Source: Pseudomonadota bacterium (GTDB taxonomy: Bacteria > Pseudomonadota > Gammaproteobacteria > Burkholderiales > Burkholderiaceae_E). From it: DNA of 58,460 nucleotides. Location: NCBI GenBank assembly GCA_029779755.1, contig JAKOZZ010000184.1, positions 1-58,460 of the forward strand, written 5' to 3'. The translations under genes and the position numbers were made by a program. The stretch's first letter is position 1, and every line of letters starts with the position of its first letter. The notes below the pieces were generated by a model. That model did no database searches. It had not been told where the DNA came from and saw only the letters and a list, made by a program, of their open reading frames with translations. Positions 19,978 to 30,146 of the stretch are shown here, piece after piece.

Positions 19978-20889
19978 ATGCAAGCCGCCACACGCCGACT
20001 GCCCAACCCCGAGTTCCTGCTGACCTTCGACGCGGCCGCGCGGCACCTGAGCTTCACGCGTGCCGCCGAGGAGCGCTTCGTCACCCAGTCGGCCGTCAGC
20101 CGCCAGATCCGTGCGCTCGAGGACGACCTCGGGGTGACGCTCTTCGAGCGCCGTCACCGTGCGCTCGCGCTCACCGCCGAAGGCGCCCAGCTCGCGCGCA
20201 CCTGCCGCAGCGTGGTCGAGCAGCTGCAGCAGGCGGTCGAGCAGCTGCGCGGCGCGCGCCAGCGCCGGGTCGTCACGATCACGACCACGCCCGGACTCGC
20301 CGCGCTGTGGCTGATCCCCCGCCTGGCCGGATTCACCTCGCAGCATCCGGACGTCGACGTCCGCATCGACGCCAGCTTCGAGCGGCGCGACCTGGTGCGC
20401 GACGGGATCGAGATCGCGATCCGCTACGGTCGCGTCGATGCACCCGTCGGTCCGCTGCTGTTCGAGGAATCGGCCTTGCCCGTGTGCAGCCCGGCCCTGC
20501 GTGCAACCGGTCCGGCGCTCGCCCGCCCGGAGGACCTCGCGCAGCACACGCTGCTGCGCCTGGACGACCGCAGCGCGGGCGGCCCGCTGGAGGACTGGGC
20601 CCCCTGGCTGGCGGCGTCCGGCGTGGGCGGGCTGCAGCCGCGCGCGATGCTGACGTTCTCGAACTACGATGCGGTGATCAGCGCCGCCGTCCACGGCCAG
20701 GGCGTGGCGATGGGACGGCGGCCGCTGGTCGACGACCTGCTGAACGACGGGCGCCTGGTGGCGCCGCTGCAGGGCGGGCTCGCCTCGCCCCGGGCCTACT
20801 TCGTTCAGGTGCGTGAGGATGCACGCCGGCGCCGCGAGGTCTGCGGCTTCGAACGCTGGCTGCTCGAGCAGGCGCGCACCGCACACTGA
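19978..20889 (+). CDS. LysR family transcriptional regulator (GcvA-like)
   Basis: LLTFDAAARHLSFTRAAEERFVTQSAVSRQIRALEDDLGVTLFERRHRALALTAEGAQL. Confidence 0.93.
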   Translation: MQAATRRLPNPEFLLTFDAAARHLSFTRAAEERFVTQSAVSRQIRALEDDLGVTLFERRHRALALTAEGAQLARTCRSVVEQLQQAVEQLRGARQRRVVTITTTPGLAALWLIPRLAGFTSQHPDVDVRIDASFERRDLVRDGIEIAIRYGRVDAPVGPLLFEESALPVCSPALRATGPALARPEDLAQHTLLRLDDRSAGGPLEDWAPWLAASGVGGLQPRAMLTFSNYDAVISAAVHGQGVAMGRRPLVDDLLNDGRLVAPLQGGLASPRAYFVQVREDARRRREVCGFERWLLEQARTAH

Positions 20890-20927
20890 ACGGCACCCGG
20901 CCGTGCGCTTGGGCGCACAATGTGCAC

Positions 20928-21896
20928 ATGACCCGATACGACGTCTTCAACGGTGATGCCGACGGCATCTGCGCGCTTCACCAGTGGCGTCTGGCCCATC
21001 CGGCGCAGACCGAGCTGGTGACCGGCGTCAAACGCGACAACGCGCTGCTGGCGCGCGTGCCCGCGCAGTCCGGCGACGAGGTCTGCGCGTTCGACATCGC
21101 GCTTCCGGGCAACCTGGCCGCGCTGCAGGCGCTGCTCGCGCGCGGCGTGCGCGTGCGCTACGTCGACCACCACGAACCGGGCCCACGTCCGGCCCATCCG
21201 GGGCTCGAACTGCTGGTCGACACCGCACCCGACGTCTGCACCAGCGTGCTCGTGAACCGTCTGCTCGACGGTGCGCACCGGCGATGGGCCATCGTGGGCG
21301 CATTCGGAGACAACCTGGCGGCGACGGCGCGGCGCATGGCGGATGCCGCCGGCATCACCGACAAGGCCCGCATGGTGCGCTGGCGCGAGCTCGGCGAATG
21401 CCTGAACTACAACGCCTACGGCATCGACGAACGTGACCTCGTCTACCCGCCGGCGGAACTCTTCCGGGCGTTGCAGCCCTATGCCGATCCCGATGCGTTC
21501 ATCGACAGCGGTCCGCACCTCGAACGCCTGCGGGAGGCGCGCAAGGCCGACCTCGACCGGGCGCTCCGGGTGGCGCCGCTGCTCGACGGGAAACGCGCCT
21601 GCGTGCGTGCGCTGCCGGACGAGCGCTGGTCACGCCGCGTGATCGGCACCCTGGCCAACGTGCTGGTCGATCGCGATCCGAAGCGCGCCCACGCGGTGGC
21701 CGTGCCGGTCGATGCCCAGCGCCTGCAGGTCAGCCTGCGGGTGCCCGCCGACGCGCCCGTGACGGCCGACGCGGTGTGCCGCCGCTTCGGCGGGGGCGGG
21801 CGACGCATCGCCGCCGGCATCGACGCGCTGCCGCCGACGCAGCTGGCGGAGTTCGCCGAGGCGCTCGAACGGGGCATGTCGACCGGCGCGACCTGA
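20928..21896 (+). CDS. DHH/DHHA1 family phosphoesterase-like protein
   Basis: YDVFNGDADGICALHQWRL; RYVDHHEPG; VCRRFGGGGRRIAAGI. Confidence 0.8.
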   Translation: MTRYDVFNGDADGICALHQWRLAHPAQTELVTGVKRDNALLARVPAQSGDEVCAFDIALPGNLAALQALLARGVRVRYVDHHEPGPRPAHPGLELLVDTAPDVCTSVLVNRLLDGAHRRWAIVGAFGDNLAATARRMADAAGITDKARMVRWRELGECLNYNAYGIDERDLVYPPAELFRALQPYADPDAFIDSGPHLERLREARKADLDRALRVAPLLDGKRACVRALPDERWSRRVIGTLANVLVDRDPKRAHAVAVPVDAQRLQVSLRVPADAPVTADAVCRRFGGGGRRIAAGIDALPPTQLAEFAEALERGMSTGAT

Positions 21897-21897
21897 G

Positions 21898-22002
21898 CGC
21901 GGATCCCGAGGGCGAATCCCGTCGGCGGACGCGCGCCGATCCCGTCGGCGGACATGCGCCGATCCGGACGGCGAACATGCGCGGCTCCGATCGGCGGACG
22001 TG
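21898..22002. repeat. ~23-bp imperfect tandem repeat, intergenic
   Basis: cgccgatcccgtcggcggacatg / cgccgatccggacggcgaacatg / cgcggctccgatcggcggacgtg plus a degenerate upstream unit. Confidence 0.75.
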
Positions 22003-22094
22003 CGCGCCCCCGGGCACGCGGAGGCGCGGACGCGTTAGGATCGCGCCCTCGCGGTTGCATCCGCCTCCTTTTCCCTTCTCTGGAGCACAACGAG

Positions 22095-23093
22095 ATGACC
22101 TCCCTCCTCCGCATTCCCCGCCTGCTCGCAGGCCTCACGGTCGCGCTGGGCCTGCCGCTCATCGCCGGACTGCCCGCCACGGCGCACGCCCAGGCCGACT
22201 GGCCCCAGAAGCCGGTCCGCATCGTCGTGGGCTTCGCGCCGGGCGGCACCACCGACATCACCGCGCGCATCGTGGCCGAGCAGCTGTCGACGGCGCTCAA
22301 GCAGACGTTCGTCGTCGAGAACAAGACGGGCGCGGGCGGCAACGTCGCGGCCACCGAGGTCGCGCGCGCGGCGCCGGACGGCTACACGTTCCTGATGGGC
22401 ACGCCCGGCACGCAGGCGATCAACCAGTTCCTGTTCGCGAAGATGCCCTACGACACGGCCAAGGACTTCCAGCCGGTGTCCTTCGTGGTGCGCATCCCGA
22501 ACGTGCTGATGGTCCATCCGTCGGTGCCCGCCCGCACCATCGAGGAGCTGATCGCGCTGGCCAGGTCGAAGCCCGGCGCGCTCACCTACGGCTCCCCGGG
22601 CAACGGCTCCACCGGCCAGCTGTCGACGGAGCTGTTCAAGACCCAGGCGAAGATCTTCGTCACCCACATCCCGTACCGCGGCAGCGCACCGATGCTGCAG
22701 GACCTGATGGCCGGACAGATCCAGATGTCGATCGACAACCTGCCGTCGGCGCTGCCGCACATCAAGTCGGGCAAGCTGCGCGCGCTCGGCGTGACGTCGC
22801 CGGCGCGCAGCGACCAGCTGCCCGACGTGCCGACCATTGCCAGCGTGCTGCCCGGCTTCTCCGCCGAGTCCTGGTTCGTGCTGATGGCGCCGGCCGGCAC
22901 GCCGCGCCCGATCGTCGATCGCCTGTCGGCCGAGGTCGACCGCATCCTCAAGCGCAAGGAGATCGTCGAGCGCTTCAAGGGGCTGGGCGCGGACGTGGTG
23001 GGCGGCACGCCCGAGTCGCTCGGCCGCTTCATCGCCGACGAGACGAAGAAGTGGCAGCACGTGGTGAAGGTGTCGGGCGCGAAGGTGGACTGA
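22095..23093 (+). CDS. tripartite tricarboxylate transporter (Bug family) substrate-binding protein
   Basis: WPQKPVRIVVGFAPGGTTDITARIVAEQLSTALKQTFVVENKTGAGGNVAATEVARAAPDGYTFLMG. Confidence 0.95.
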   Translation: MTSLLRIPRLLAGLTVALGLPLIAGLPATAHAQADWPQKPVRIVVGFAPGGTTDITARIVAEQLSTALKQTFVVENKTGAGGNVAATEVARAAPDGYTFLMGTPGTQAINQFLFAKMPYDTAKDFQPVSFVVRIPNVLMVHPSVPARTIEELIALARSKPGALTYGSPGNGSTGQLSTELFKTQAKIFVTHIPYRGSAPMLQDLMAGQIQMSIDNLPSALPHIKSGKLRALGVTSPARSDQLPDVPTIASVLPGFSAESWFVLMAPAGTPRPIVDRLSAEVDRILKRKEIVERFKGLGADVVGGTPESLGRFIADETKKWQHVVKVSGAKVD

Positions 23094-23098
23094 CCGCC

Positions 23099-23152
23099 GC
23101 GTGCGGCGCGCGCGGCGCGCACGGCGCGTGCGGCGCGCGCGGCACGAACGCG
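23099..23152. repeat. 9-bp period GC-rich tandem repeat, intergenic
   Basis: gcgtgcggc gcgcgcggc gcgcacggc gcgtgcggc gcgcgcggc acgaacgcg. Confidence 0.8.
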
Positions 23153-23194
23153 CACACGGGACCGGCGCGATCGAATGCCGACCGCGTGCGCCCC

Positions 23195-24388
23195 TCAGGG
23201 CGCGATGCCGCCCTTGAGCACGCGCCGCGCGAGGGTCGCGCGGTGCAGCTCCGAGGCCCCGTCGTAGATGCGGAACGGCCGCAGGTCGCGCACGATCATC
23301 GACACGGGCGTGTCGTCCGACATGCCCAGCGCGCCCATCATCTGCGCGGCGCGGTCCGCGACCCGGTTGACGGCCTCGGACACGAACACCTTGGTCATCG
23401 CCGACTCGTGCTTCACCGACAGGCCCGCATCCATGCGGGCCGCGCAATGCCAGGTCATCAGCCGCGCGGCGTGCAGGTCGATGTGCGCGTCGGCGACCAT
23501 CGCCTGCACCTGCTGCAGCTCGGCCAGCGGCTGGCCGAACGACGAGCGCTCGCGCACGTAGCGCTGCGCGATCTCCATCGCGCGCGAGGCGCGGCCGATG
23601 AAGCGCATGCAGTGCGAGATCCGCGCCGGCTCCAGCCGCACCTGCGCGTACTCGAAGCCGCGTCCCACCTCGCCGAGCACGTCGTCGGCGCCCACCCGGC
23701 AGTCGGTGAAGTCGATCTCGCCGTGGCCGCCGATCTGGTAACCGTCGATGCCGGGAATGTTGCGCAGCACGCGCATGCCCGGGTTGTCGGCGTCGACCAG
23801 GAACTGCGTGGCCCCTTCGTCGGTCATCGCCAGCACGATCGCGAAGCGCGCGCCGATCGCACCGCTGATGAACCACTTGCGCCCGTTGATCACCCAGCCG
23901 CCGTCCCGGCGCTCGGCCCGGGTGCGCAGCATCGACGGGTCGGAACCGGCGCCCGGCTGCGGCTCGGTCATCGCGAAGCACGAGCGGATCGCACCCGACG
24001 CGAGCGGGCCGAGCCAGCGCGCGCGCTGCGCGTCGCTGCCCTGCTCGATGAGGCTGATCATGTTCGGCTGGTCGGGCGGCGCGCAGTTCAGCGCGCCGGC
24101 GCCGAGAAAACTGCGGCCGAGCTCCTCGAGCACCACCGAACGGTCGCGCCAGCTCAGCCCCTGACCGCCCAGCGACACCGGCAGCTGCGGCGCGTAGATG
24201 CCGGCGCGCTGCGCGATCGGCCGCAGCTCGGCCAGCACGGCGTCGAGCGCGGCGACGTCGTGCGCGAGCGCCGGGCGTTCGCGCGGGATCGCCTCCTCGT
24301 CGATGAAGCGGCGCACGCGTGCCCGCAGCGCCTCCAGGTGCGGGCTGAAGCCGAAGATCGCAGCGGTGTCGTTCATGTCGGGACTCAT
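23195..24388 (-). CDS. acyl-CoA dehydrogenase
   Basis: SCFAMTEPQPGAGSDPSMLRTRAERRDGGWVINGRKWFISGA; C-terminal IYDGASELHRATLARRVL. Confidence 0.93.
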   Translation of the reverse strand: MSPDMNDTAAIFGFSPHLEALRARVRRFIDEEAIPRERPALAHDVAALDAVLAELRPIAQRAGIYAPQLPVSLGGQGLSWRDRSVVLEELGRSFLGAGALNCAPPDQPNMISLIEQGSDAQRARWLGPLASGAIRSCFAMTEPQPGAGSDPSMLRTRAERRDGGWVINGRKWFISGAIGARFAIVLAMTDEGATQFLVDADNPGMRVLRNIPGIDGYQIGGHGEIDFTDCRVGADDVLGEVGRGFEYAQVRLEPARISHCMRFIGRASRAMEIAQRYVRERSSFGQPLAELQQVQAMVADAHIDLHAARLMTWHCAARMDAGLSVKHESAMTKVFVSEAVNRVADRAAQMMGALGMSDDTPVSMIVRDLRPFRIYDGASELHRATLARRVLKGGIAP

Positions 24389-24401
24389 GGCGGGTGCGCG
24401 C

Positions 24402-25988
24402 TCATGCGCTGCGCAGCCGCGCGATGCGCACCAGCGCGATCGCGGTCAGCGGCAGCACGAAGGCCAGCACGGTGCAGGTGATCAGCAGCTCGCCGAGCCG
24501 GCTGTAGTCGGCGGGCACGGTCACGACGCCGGCCGCGTCCCTGACCTGCCGGGTGACGACGAACACCTGGTTCAGATACTTGGTGCCGAGCTGGGCGGCC
24601 GACAGCGCAAGGTTCGTGAACGACGCCATCACGGCGAAGTAGGTGGCCTTCAGGCGGTCGGGCGCGGAGTTCGCGATCCACGCCAGCATCGGCACCATCG
24701 CGATCTGCCCGAGCGGCGACTCGATCGCCGTGTCGATCACCGCGATGAAGCGGGCGTCGACGACCCCGCCGGTGCGGGCGGCGGTCCATTCGTGCAGGCC
24801 GTAGAACATGCCGGTCACCGGCAGCGACAGCAGCGTCGCCAGCACGGTCAGCACGCCCACCACGTAGTAGATCGAGCGCTCGGCCATGAAGCGGCGGAAG
24901 ACGAACAGGCCCACCAGGGTGAGCACGCTGCCGATCAGCGACAGCTCCGACAGGAACTGCTGATCGAAGCCCAGCACGTCGATCATCCACCAGGTCGACC
25001 CGGCACCCGGACCCGGCAGCGCGCGGAACACGAAGATCACCACCGCCGTGCCCACCAGGGTGGCGCGCGCCGAGGGCTCGAGCTCGCCCAGCAGCCGCCA
25101 CATCAGCACCAGGATCACCGTGGTCGATGCGAGGAAGACGAGCTCCTGCCCCCACCGGAATCCGCCCAGTCCGACGGTGACCGAGACCAGCGCGAACGCG
25201 AGCCCGCCGCCCAGCACCCACCAGTTGACCGGCGGACGCTCGACGCGGGTCTCGGTGCGGGCGTCCACCTCCGCGCGCGCCAGGCCCTGCGCGAACATGC
25301 GCGCACGGGCGCGCCGCCGCAGCGCGGTCGCCAGCAGCACCCCCAGCACCGACACGATCGGGATCAGCAGCGCCAGCTCGTGCACCGCGATGTAGGTGTC
25401 GAGCCGCGCGCGCTCGGGCAGGTTCTGCACGCCGCGCAGCATCACCACGTTCACCAGCGACACCAGCAGCCCGCCGCCGATGATCGCCACCCGCCCCAGC
25501 GTCTGCATCGTCGTGTGCATCGAGCGGCGGGTGTCCTCGGACAGCAGCTGCCCGTCGTCGTCGGCGTGGGGCACGGCCTCCACGGTCATCGCGTCGGCCA
25601 CCACGTCCTGCATCACGTAGCCGATCGGCGACAGCAGCGCGGCCAGCACGTACCACGCTTCCACGCTCGCGTAGGCCCGCATCGCCGCCGGATCGGCGAG
25701 CAGCCCGATCATGATCGTCAGGCTCGCCGCGATCAGGCCCGCGCCGAGATAGACCAGGCCCGCCTTCCAGCGCCAGATCAGGTCGACCAGGTGCCCCAGC
25801 GGCATCTTCAGCGCCCAGGGCAGGCCGGCCCAGAACGCGAGCCCGGCGAGGAACTCGGCCGACAGCCCCAGGTAGTCCTTCACGAAGAACGTGCCGACGA
25901 TGGCCGTCAGGCCGGAGATGCCGGCGGCCAGATAGACCATCAGCGGCGGCAGGAAGGACCAGCGGAGTTCGCGCAGCAGGCGGGGCAT
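24402..25988 (-). CDS. MFS/BT1-like multi-TM transporter
   Basis: MPRLLRELRWSFLPPLMVYLAAGISGLTAIVGTFFVKDYLGLSAEFLAGLAFWAGLPWALKMPLGHLVDLIWR; many hydrophobic helices. Confidence 0.65.
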   Translation of the reverse strand: MPRLLRELRWSFLPPLMVYLAAGISGLTAIVGTFFVKDYLGLSAEFLAGLAFWAGLPWALKMPLGHLVDLIWRWKAGLVYLGAGLIAASLTIMIGLLADPAAMRAYASVEAWYVLAALLSPIGYVMQDVVADAMTVEAVPHADDDGQLLSEDTRRSMHTTMQTLGRVAIIGGGLLVSLVNVVMLRGVQNLPERARLDTYIAVHELALLIPIVSVLGVLLATALRRRARARMFAQGLARAEVDARTETRVERPPVNWWVLGGGLAFALVSVTVGLGGFRWGQELVFLASTTVILVLMWRLLGELEPSARATLVGTAVVIFVFRALPGPGAGSTWWMIDVLGFDQQFLSELSLIGSVLTLVGLFVFRRFMAERSIYYVVGVLTVLATLLSLPVTGMFYGLHEWTAARTGGVVDARFIAVIDTAIESPLGQIAMVPMLAWIANSAPDRLKATYFAVMASFTNLALSAAQLGTKYLNQVFVVTRQVRDAAGVVTVPADYSRLGELLITCTVLAFVLPLTAIALVRIARLRSA

Positions 25989-26297
25989 TACGGCTTTCGG
26001 TGAATGAAAACCGCTGAAGTATCCGCGATCCGACGCCTGCCGGGAAGCGCGCTGCACGTCCGCGCCGTACGACCGCAGCCCGCAGGGGATTTCGCACCTC
26101 GAACCCGTCGTGCGGCAGACCCCGCCGGCCGATCGGAACGCCGGCACCGCCCGTACGCGGTGCACTGCGCTAACATCGACGACCGTCCCGGTTGCGGCGC
26201 CTCGCCGCACGGGCCTCCGTCGGTCCGGCCCGACGACGCCGCCCGCGTGCGGGCGCACGGCGGATCGGCCCTTCGTCCACGCCCAGCGCGAGCCGCG

Positions 26298-27575
26298 ATG
26301 CACGACACCCCGCTCACCGAGAAGATCCTCGCCGCCGTCGACGCCGGCTTCGACGAACAGCTGCGCTTCACCGAGCAGCTCACGCGGATCCCGTCGCTGC
26401 GCGGGCAGGAGGCGCCGGCCCAGGACATGATGGCTGCCGCGATGCGCGCGCGCGGCCTCACCGTCGACCGCTGGCGCATCGACGTCGACGACATCCGCCA
26501 CCTGCCGGGCTTCTCGCCCGTCACCGTGTCCTACGACGACGCCTGGAACGTGGTCGGCGCGCACCGCGCGGCCGAGCCCGCCGGGTGCTCGCTGATCCTC
26601 AACGGCCACATCGACGTGGTGCCCACCGGCCCGGCCGACATGTGGACCACGCCGCCGTTCGAGGTGCGCATCGCCGACGGCTGGATGTACGGCCGCGGCG
26701 CCGGCGACATGAAGGCCGGGCTCGCGGCCAACCTGTTCGCGCTGGATGCCCTGAAACGCGCCGGTGTCGCGCCGGCCGCCGACGTCTACCTGCAGTCGGT
26801 GGTCGAGGAGGAATGCACCGGCAACGGCGCACTCGCCTGCCTGCAGCGCGGCTACCGCGCGCAGGCGGCGCTGATCACCGAGCCGTTCGGCGACGCGCTG
26901 ATGTCGGCGCAGGTGGGCGTGATGTGGTTCCAGGTCAAGGTGCGCGGCCGGCCCGCCCACGTGGCCTACGCCGGCACCGGGTCGAACGCGATCGAGGCGG
27001 CGCTGCCGCTGATCGCCGCGCTGCACGCGCTCGAGCACCGCTGGAACGCGCAGGGCCACCCCGCGTACGCGGGCCACGCGCATCCGATCAACTTCGTCGT
27101 CAGCAAGATCGAAGGCGGCGACTGGACCTCCTCGGTGCCGGCCTGGTGCACCTTCGACATGCGCATCGGCATGTTCCCCGGCATGGAGCTGGCGGCGGTG
27201 CGCCGCGAGGTCGAGGACACGATCGCGCAGGCCGCGCGCAAGGACGCCTTCCTCGCCGCGAACCCGCCCCAGGTGGTCTATCACGGCTTCCAGGCCGAAG
27301 GCTACGAACTGCCCGCGGGCACCGAGGCGCAGGCCACGCTGGCGCGCTGCCACGAGCGCGTCACCGGTGCGCCGCTCGGCACCATCGCCAGCACCGCGAC
27401 CACCGACGCGCGCTTCTTCGGCCTGTACGCCGACACGCCGGCGCTGGTATACGGCCCCACGGCGGAGAACATCCACGGCTTCGACGAGCGCGTCGAGATC
27501 GAATCGATCCGCCGGCTCACCCGCACCGTCGCGCTGTTCATCGCGGACTGGTGCGGCACGCGCCCGCTGAGCTGA
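26298..27575 (+). CDS. M20 family deacylase (ArgE/DapE-like)
   Basis: SLILNGHIDVVPTGPADMWTTPPFEVRIADGWMYGRGAGDMKAGLAANLFAL. Confidence 0.9.
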   Translation: MHDTPLTEKILAAVDAGFDEQLRFTEQLTRIPSLRGQEAPAQDMMAAAMRARGLTVDRWRIDVDDIRHLPGFSPVTVSYDDAWNVVGAHRAAEPAGCSLILNGHIDVVPTGPADMWTTPPFEVRIADGWMYGRGAGDMKAGLAANLFALDALKRAGVAPAADVYLQSVVEEECTGNGALACLQRGYRAQAALITEPFGDALMSAQVGVMWFQVKVRGRPAHVAYAGTGSNAIEAALPLIAALHALEHRWNAQGHPAYAGHAHPINFVVSKIEGGDWTSSVPAWCTFDMRIGMFPGMELAAVRREVEDTIAQAARKDAFLAANPPQVVYHGFQAEGYELPAGTEAQATLARCHERVTGAPLGTIASTATTDARFFGLYADTPALVYGPTAENIHGFDERVEIESIRRLTRTVALFIADWCGTRPLS

Positions 27576-27665
27576 CGCCGCCCGATACGCCCGATACGCC
27601 TGACACTGCCGAAACCGGCGAGACCGCCGCAACCGCCGAACACCGCCGCACCGAGGACCTTCACC

Positions 27666-28853
27666 ATGAACGCCCCGATGAACGCCCCGATGAACACCAT
27701 CGCCCGCATCTCCGAGTTCCACGCCGAGCTCACCGCCTGGCGGCGCGACCTGCACGCGCACCCCGAGCTGGGCTTCGAAGAGACCCGCACGGCCGACCTG
27801 GTCGCGCAGCGGCTCGAGCAGTTCGGCATCGAAGTGCACCGCGGCGTCGGGCGCACCGGCGTCGTGGGGGTGCTGCGCAACGGCAGCGCGAAGAAGGCGA
27901 TCGGGCTGCGCGCCGACATGGATGCGCTGCCGATCGACGAGACCAACGGCTTCGACCACCGCTCGCAGCACAAGGGGCGCATGCACGCCTGCGGTCACGA
28001 CGGCCACACGACGATGCTGCTGGGCGCGGCGCGCTACCTGGCGCAGACGCGCAACTTCGACGGCACCGTCCACTTCATCTTCCAGCCCGCCGAGGAAGGC
28101 CTGGGCGGCGCGCAGGCGATGATCGCCGACGGCCTGTTCCGGCGCTTTCCCTGCGACGTGCTGTTCGGCATGCACAACCGGCCCAAGCTCGCGGTCGGCC
28201 GCTTCAACGTGCGGGCCGGGCCGATGATGGCGGGCGGCGCGTTCTTCGACATCGACGTCACCGGCGTGGGCGCGCACGGCGCACGTCCCGAGACCGGCGT
28301 CGACGCGGTGATGGTGGGGGTGCAGATCGCCTCGACCCTGCAGACCATCGTGTCGCGCAACGTGCGCCCGGTCGACACGGCGGTGCTGTCGATCACGCAG
28401 TTCCACGCGGGCGACGCCTACAACGTCATCCCCCAGACCGCGCGGCTGTCGGGCACGGTGCGCGCGTTCTCCAAGGACGTGATGGCGCTGGTCGAGCAGA
28501 ACATGCGCCGCGTGGCCGACGGCGTCGCCGCCTCGATGGGCGCCAGTGCCAGGGTCGATTTCCGCGTGAACTTCGCGCCGCTGGTCAACGACCCCGAGCA
28601 GGCCGAGTTCGCCGCGGCCATCTGCGCCGAGCTGGTCGGCGCCGACAAGGTCGACCGCGCGCCGGCCCTGGTCATGGCGTCGGAGGACTTCTCCTACATG
28701 CTCGAGCAGGTGCCCGGCTGCTTCATCAACATCGGCAACGGCGACGCCGAGGGCGGCTGCGAGGTGCACAACCCGGCCTACGACTTCAACGACGCCGCGA
28801 TTCCGCTGGGCGCGTCGTTCTTCGCCCGCGCCGTCGAGCGCTACCTGGCATGA
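27666..28853 (+). CDS. M20 family amidohydrolase (hippurate hydrolase/aminoacylase-like)
   Basis: LHAHPELGFEETRTADLVAQRL; MHACGHDGHTTMLLGAARYLAQTRNFDGTVHFIFQPAEEGLGGAQAMI. Confidence 0.93.
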   Translation: MNAPMNAPMNTIARISEFHAELTAWRRDLHAHPELGFEETRTADLVAQRLEQFGIEVHRGVGRTGVVGVLRNGSAKKAIGLRADMDALPIDETNGFDHRSQHKGRMHACGHDGHTTMLLGAARYLAQTRNFDGTVHFIFQPAEEGLGGAQAMIADGLFRRFPCDVLFGMHNRPKLAVGRFNVRAGPMMAGGAFFDIDVTGVGAHGARPETGVDAVMVGVQIASTLQTIVSRNVRPVDTAVLSITQFHAGDAYNVIPQTARLSGTVRAFSKDVMALVEQNMRRVADGVAASMGASARVDFRVNFAPLVNDPEQAEFAAAICAELVGADKVDRAPALVMASEDFSYMLEQVPGCFINIGNGDAEGGCEVHNPAYDFNDAAIPLGASFFARAVERYLA

Positions 28854-28880
28854 CGACGATGTCCGGACGGATCCGCACCG

Positions 28881-28916
28881 GCGTCGCACGCGGCGTCGCA
28901 CGCGGCGTCGCCGCGT
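28881..28916. repeat. 12-bp tandem repeat (3 copies) GGCGTCGCACGC
   Basis: ggcgtcgcacgc ggcgtcgcacgc ggcgtcgccgcg immediately 5' of the next CDS. Confidence 0.8.
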
Positions 28917-28926
28917 GTCTCGCGCC

Positions 28927-29913
28927 ATGAGCGCCCCCGGGTTCGACGGTCTGGCGATCGGCCCGGCCGACGTCGAAGCGGCCGCCGCACGGCTGGACGG
29001 GGTTGCGCACCGCACGCCAGTCCTCACCTCGCGCACCGCCGACGAACGCACCGGCGCGCAGCTGTTCTTCAAGTGCGAGAACCTGCAGCGCATCGGCGCG
29101 TTCAAGTTCCGCGGCGCCTACAACGCGCTGGCACGGCTGCCCGACGCGCAGCGCCGGGCCGGGGTGATCGCCTTCTCGTCGGGCAACCACGCCCAGGCGA
29201 TCGCGCTGTCGGCGCGACTGCTCGGCATGCCCTCGGTGGTGGTGATGCCGGCCGATGCGCCGGCGCTCAAGATCGCCGCCACGCGCGGCTACGGCGCCGA
29301 GGTCGTGCTGTACGACCGCTACACCGAAGACCGTGAAGCGATCGGCGCCCGCATCGCCCGGGAACGCGGCATGACGCTGGTGCCCCCGTACGACCATCCG
29401 GACGTGATGGCCGGCCAGGGCACGTCGGTGCTCGAACTGATCGACCAGGTCGGGCCGCTCGACGCGCTGGTGGTGTGCCTGGGCGGCGGCGGCCTGCTGT
29501 CGGGCTGCGCCGTGGCCGCGCATCATCGCGCGCCCGGCGTGCGGGTGTTCGGCGTCGAGCCCGCGGCCGGCAACGACGTGCAGCAGTCGCTGCGCAGCGG
29601 CCGGCGCGTGCGCATCGACGTGCCGCACACCATCGCCGACGGGGCGCAGACGCAGCAGGTGGGCGCCCTCACGTTCCCGGTGATCCAGCGACTGGTCGAG
29701 GACGTCGTCACGGTCGACGACGTGCAGCTCGCGCGCACGATGCGCTTCTTCGCCGAGCGCATGAAGCTCGTCGTCGAGCCCACCGGCTGCCTGGCGGCGG
29801 CGGCGCTCCTCGAAGGCGTGCTGCCGCTCCCCGGACTGCGCGTGGGGATCATCGTCAGCGGCGGCAACATCGCGCTCGAGCGCTATGCCGAACTGCTGGT
29901 GCGCGATCCGTAG
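28927..29913 (+). CDS. PLP-dependent threonine/serine dehydratase
   Basis: FFKCENLQRIGAFKFRGAYNALARL; VAFSSGNHAQAIALSA-type motif; CLGGGGLLSG. Confidence 0.93.
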   Translation: MSAPGFDGLAIGPADVEAAAARLDGVAHRTPVLTSRTADERTGAQLFFKCENLQRIGAFKFRGAYNALARLPDAQRRAGVIAFSSGNHAQAIALSARLLGMPSVVVMPADAPALKIAATRGYGAEVVLYDRYTEDREAIGARIARERGMTLVPPYDHPDVMAGQGTSVLELIDQVGPLDALVVCLGGGGLLSGCAVAAHHRAPGVRVFGVEPAAGNDVQQSLRSGRRVRIDVPHTIADGAQTQQVGALTFPVIQRLVEDVVTVDDVQLARTMRFFAERMKLVVEPTGCLAAAALLEGVLPLPGLRVGIIVSGGNIALERYAELLVRDP

Positions 29914-30146
29914 CGCGCACCGCCACCGGACCCCACGCACCGCGACCCCGTACCGCACCCCCCCCCGCACCGCAGCCGCGTCGCATCCGCCACCGGGGCC
30001 CTGCGCAGCCGCGCCGCGCGCACCGCCGATCCGGGCGTCGGGTGCACCGGGGCGCGGCGGCCGCGGCGGCACGTGGTGCACGGCGCGGCCCGAGTGCCAT
30101 CGCATCGCCCCCGGACAACACACGAATACAACCTCCAGGAGACCTC

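Noticed and set aside
21898-22002. CRISPR-like array
   Set aside because: Repeats are contiguous with no unique spacers, and no cas genes are present.
24402-29105. 1567-aa minus ORF
   Set aside because: Only the C-terminal part (24402-25988) is a real transporter; the rest is open frame antisense to two M20 genes and a dehydratase.
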